Positions 13,648-14,622 of a stretch of DNA of 14,622 bases are shown piece after piece. Origin of the DNA: an uncultured Polymorphobacter sp. (GTDB lineage: Bacteria > Pseudomonadota > Alphaproteobacteria > Sphingomonadales > Sphingomonadaceae); assembly GCA_937871645.1 (NCBI GenBank), contig CALMPZ010000623.1, forward strand, positions 1 to 14,622, given 5' to 3'. A program made the position numbers and the translations under genes. Below the pieces are notes generated by a model. That model was not told the origin of the DNA and searched no databases. It saw nothing but the letters and a program-made list of their open reading frames with translations. Each line of letters opens with the position of its first letter. The stretch's first letter is position 1.

Positions 13648-14622
13648 ATGCCGACACTGGAACCCCGAACCGCTGCCGTATCGCCAACAAATGCCGACGC
13701 CGCGTCGCGCTTGCCGGCGCATACGCTGCGCGCGCGGCTGCAGATTTTCGGGTCGATGCTGTTGTTGGCGGTGGCCTTGCTGTGGCCAGCGATGGTGCAG
13801 CAACGCCCGGCCTATTTCTTCGATAGCGCCGGCTATCTGAGCACCGGAACCAAGGCGTTCGCGATTGCCAGCGACAAAATTGCGTCCAAGCTTTCGACAA
13901 CCGGCGAAAAGCCTGCCGCGAAGGCTGGTGTACCGGCGCCGCCGCGCGTCACCAGCGTCGTGTCGATTCGCGCCATCGCCTATAGCCTGTTCGCGGCCGC
14001 GACTTCGGCGCCCGGCTACCGGATGCACGCGCTGATCGCGGTCAACGCGCTGGTGGTGACCTTGCTGATCTGGCAGTTCTGGCGGATCCGGGCACCACGC
14101 GCGTCGCCGCGTGACGAGGCGTTGGCGGCGCTTTTCGTCGCAACCGCGACCTCGGCACCGTGGTTTGTCAGCTATGCGATGCCCGACATCTTTGCCGGCG
14201 CGGCAATTCTGGCGCTGCTGATCCTGACGTTTGCGCCGTTGCACCGGCAGCGCGTGGCGCGTGCTGCAGTGGCGAGTGTCGTGACCTTCGCGGTCGCCGC
14301 GCACGCCAGCCATATCCCGATCATCGGGCTGATTGTTGCGGCGGCGGTTGCCGAATTGTTGTTCGAACGCTGGCGCGGCACGGCGCCTTGGTCGTGGCGC
14401 CGGTTCGCCTGGGTGGTCGTGCCCTATGTTGCCGGTATGGTGCTGGTCGTGGCGCTATCGGTCGTCAGTTTCGGATCGGCCAGCGTGGCACCCAAGCGGC
14501 TGCCGTTCGCGCTGGCCAAGTCGATCGATGACGGACCGGGCAACTGGTATCTCAAGGCGACCTGCGCCGAAAAGCACTGGGCGGTTTGTCCGTTCTTCGC
14601 ACGAACCGGTGGTGGCGGCCCC
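13648..14622 (+). CDS. Multi-pass membrane protein, possibly a GT-C-type glycosyltransferase (partial, runs off right edge)
   Basis: The frame is open for 325 codons from the ATG at 13648 to the window end, with no stop, so the gene is partial. An in-frame TGA at 13639-13641 means the start cannot lie further upstream. Hydrophobic segments at about 33-50, 126-146, 156-174, 180-197, 205-221, 223-239 and 253-275 indicate an integral inner-membrane protein. F-F-D59-S-A-G-Y-L, just after TM1, and A-M-P-D180-I-F-A-G further on look like the acidic first-loop residue and a later motif of GT-C enzymes, but I cannot name a family. The ribosome site is poor: AAGG touches the ATG. Gene direction is opposite to the operon, and a shared divergent promoter region suggests a related glycan role (inference). 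Confidence 0.75.
   Translation, partial: MPTLEPRTAAVSPTNADAASRLPAHTLRARLQIFGSMLLLAVALLWPAMVQQRPAYFFDSAGYLSTGTKAFAIASDKIASKLSTTGEKPAAKAGVPAPPRVTSVVSIRAIAYSLFAAATSAPGYRMHALIAVNALVVTLLIWQFWRIRAPRASPRDEALAALFVATATSAPWFVSYAMPDIFAGAAILALLILTFAPLHRQRVARAAVASVVTFAVAAHASHIPIIGLIVAAAVAELLFERWRGTAPWSWRRFAWVVVPYVAGMVLVVALSVVSFGSASVAPKRLPFALAKSIDDGPGNWYLKATCAEKHWAVCPFFARTGGGGP

Noticed and set aside
1..14622. CRISPR arrays, tRNA or rRNA genes, insertion sequences and attachment sites
   Set aside because: I looked for regular repeats, cloverleaf-like segments, transposase motifs and flanking direct repeats and saw none. Coding is nearly continuous, which leaves little room for them.

Overview
The window is GC-rich DNA with dense, overlapping coding, and looks like an alphaproteobacterial chromosome. 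The partial DUF3597-type protein at the left edge, the PepSY-TM haem protein and the surface-glycan gene types point to the Sphingomonadales. That placement is inferred from gene style, not from a marker gene. I see no tRNA, rRNA, CRISPR array, insertion sequence or integrase.

Almost the whole window is one tightly packed minus-strand operon of twelve genes, read from about 13433 down to 148. In transcription order they are: a GT2 polyprenyl-phosphate-sugar synthase-like glycosyltransferase; a YbhN/LPG_synthase_TM membrane protein; an FAD-dependent UGM/amine-oxidase-like enzyme; a polysaccharide (NodB) deacetylase; a SAM methyltransferase; a polysaccharide pyruvyl transferase; a GT39/ArnT-like GT-C glycosyltransferase; a PhyH-type 2-oxoglutarate dioxygenase fused to a Rieske [2Fe-2S] domain; a GT4 glycosyltransferase; a CmoA-like methyltransferase; a Wzx-like flippase; and a PepSY-TM protein. 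Ten of the eleven junctions either overlap (ATGA, GTGA, TGATG or 11 nt) or are separated by 15 nt or less. The one real gap is 54 nt. Several starts are GTG or TTG, and some of these sit behind excellent Shine-Dalgarno sequences.

To the right, a 214-base divergent intergenic region (13434-13647) separates the operon from a plus-strand multi-pass membrane protein (13648 to beyond the right edge). To the left, a 99-base gap (49-147) separates the operon end from the N-terminus of a DUF3597-like gene that leaves the window.

Together the genes describe assembly and export of a lipid-linked glycan or glycolipid with unusual decoration. The GT2, YbhN-like and GT-C proteins could form a lipid-linked monosaccharide branch (make, flip, transfer outside). 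GT4 and the Wzx-like flippase could form the classical undecaprenyl-linked branch. The pyruvyl transferase, deacetylase, two methyltransferases, FAD enzyme and dioxygenase would modify sugars. No Wzy polymerase, Wza/Wzc export machinery or initiating transferase is seen, so the locus probably continues outside the window or makes a short oligosaccharide. The most unusual gene is the dioxygenase-Rieske fusion (4759-6144). Next is the CmoA-like protein that keeps the arginine CmoA uses to bind carboxy-SAM.
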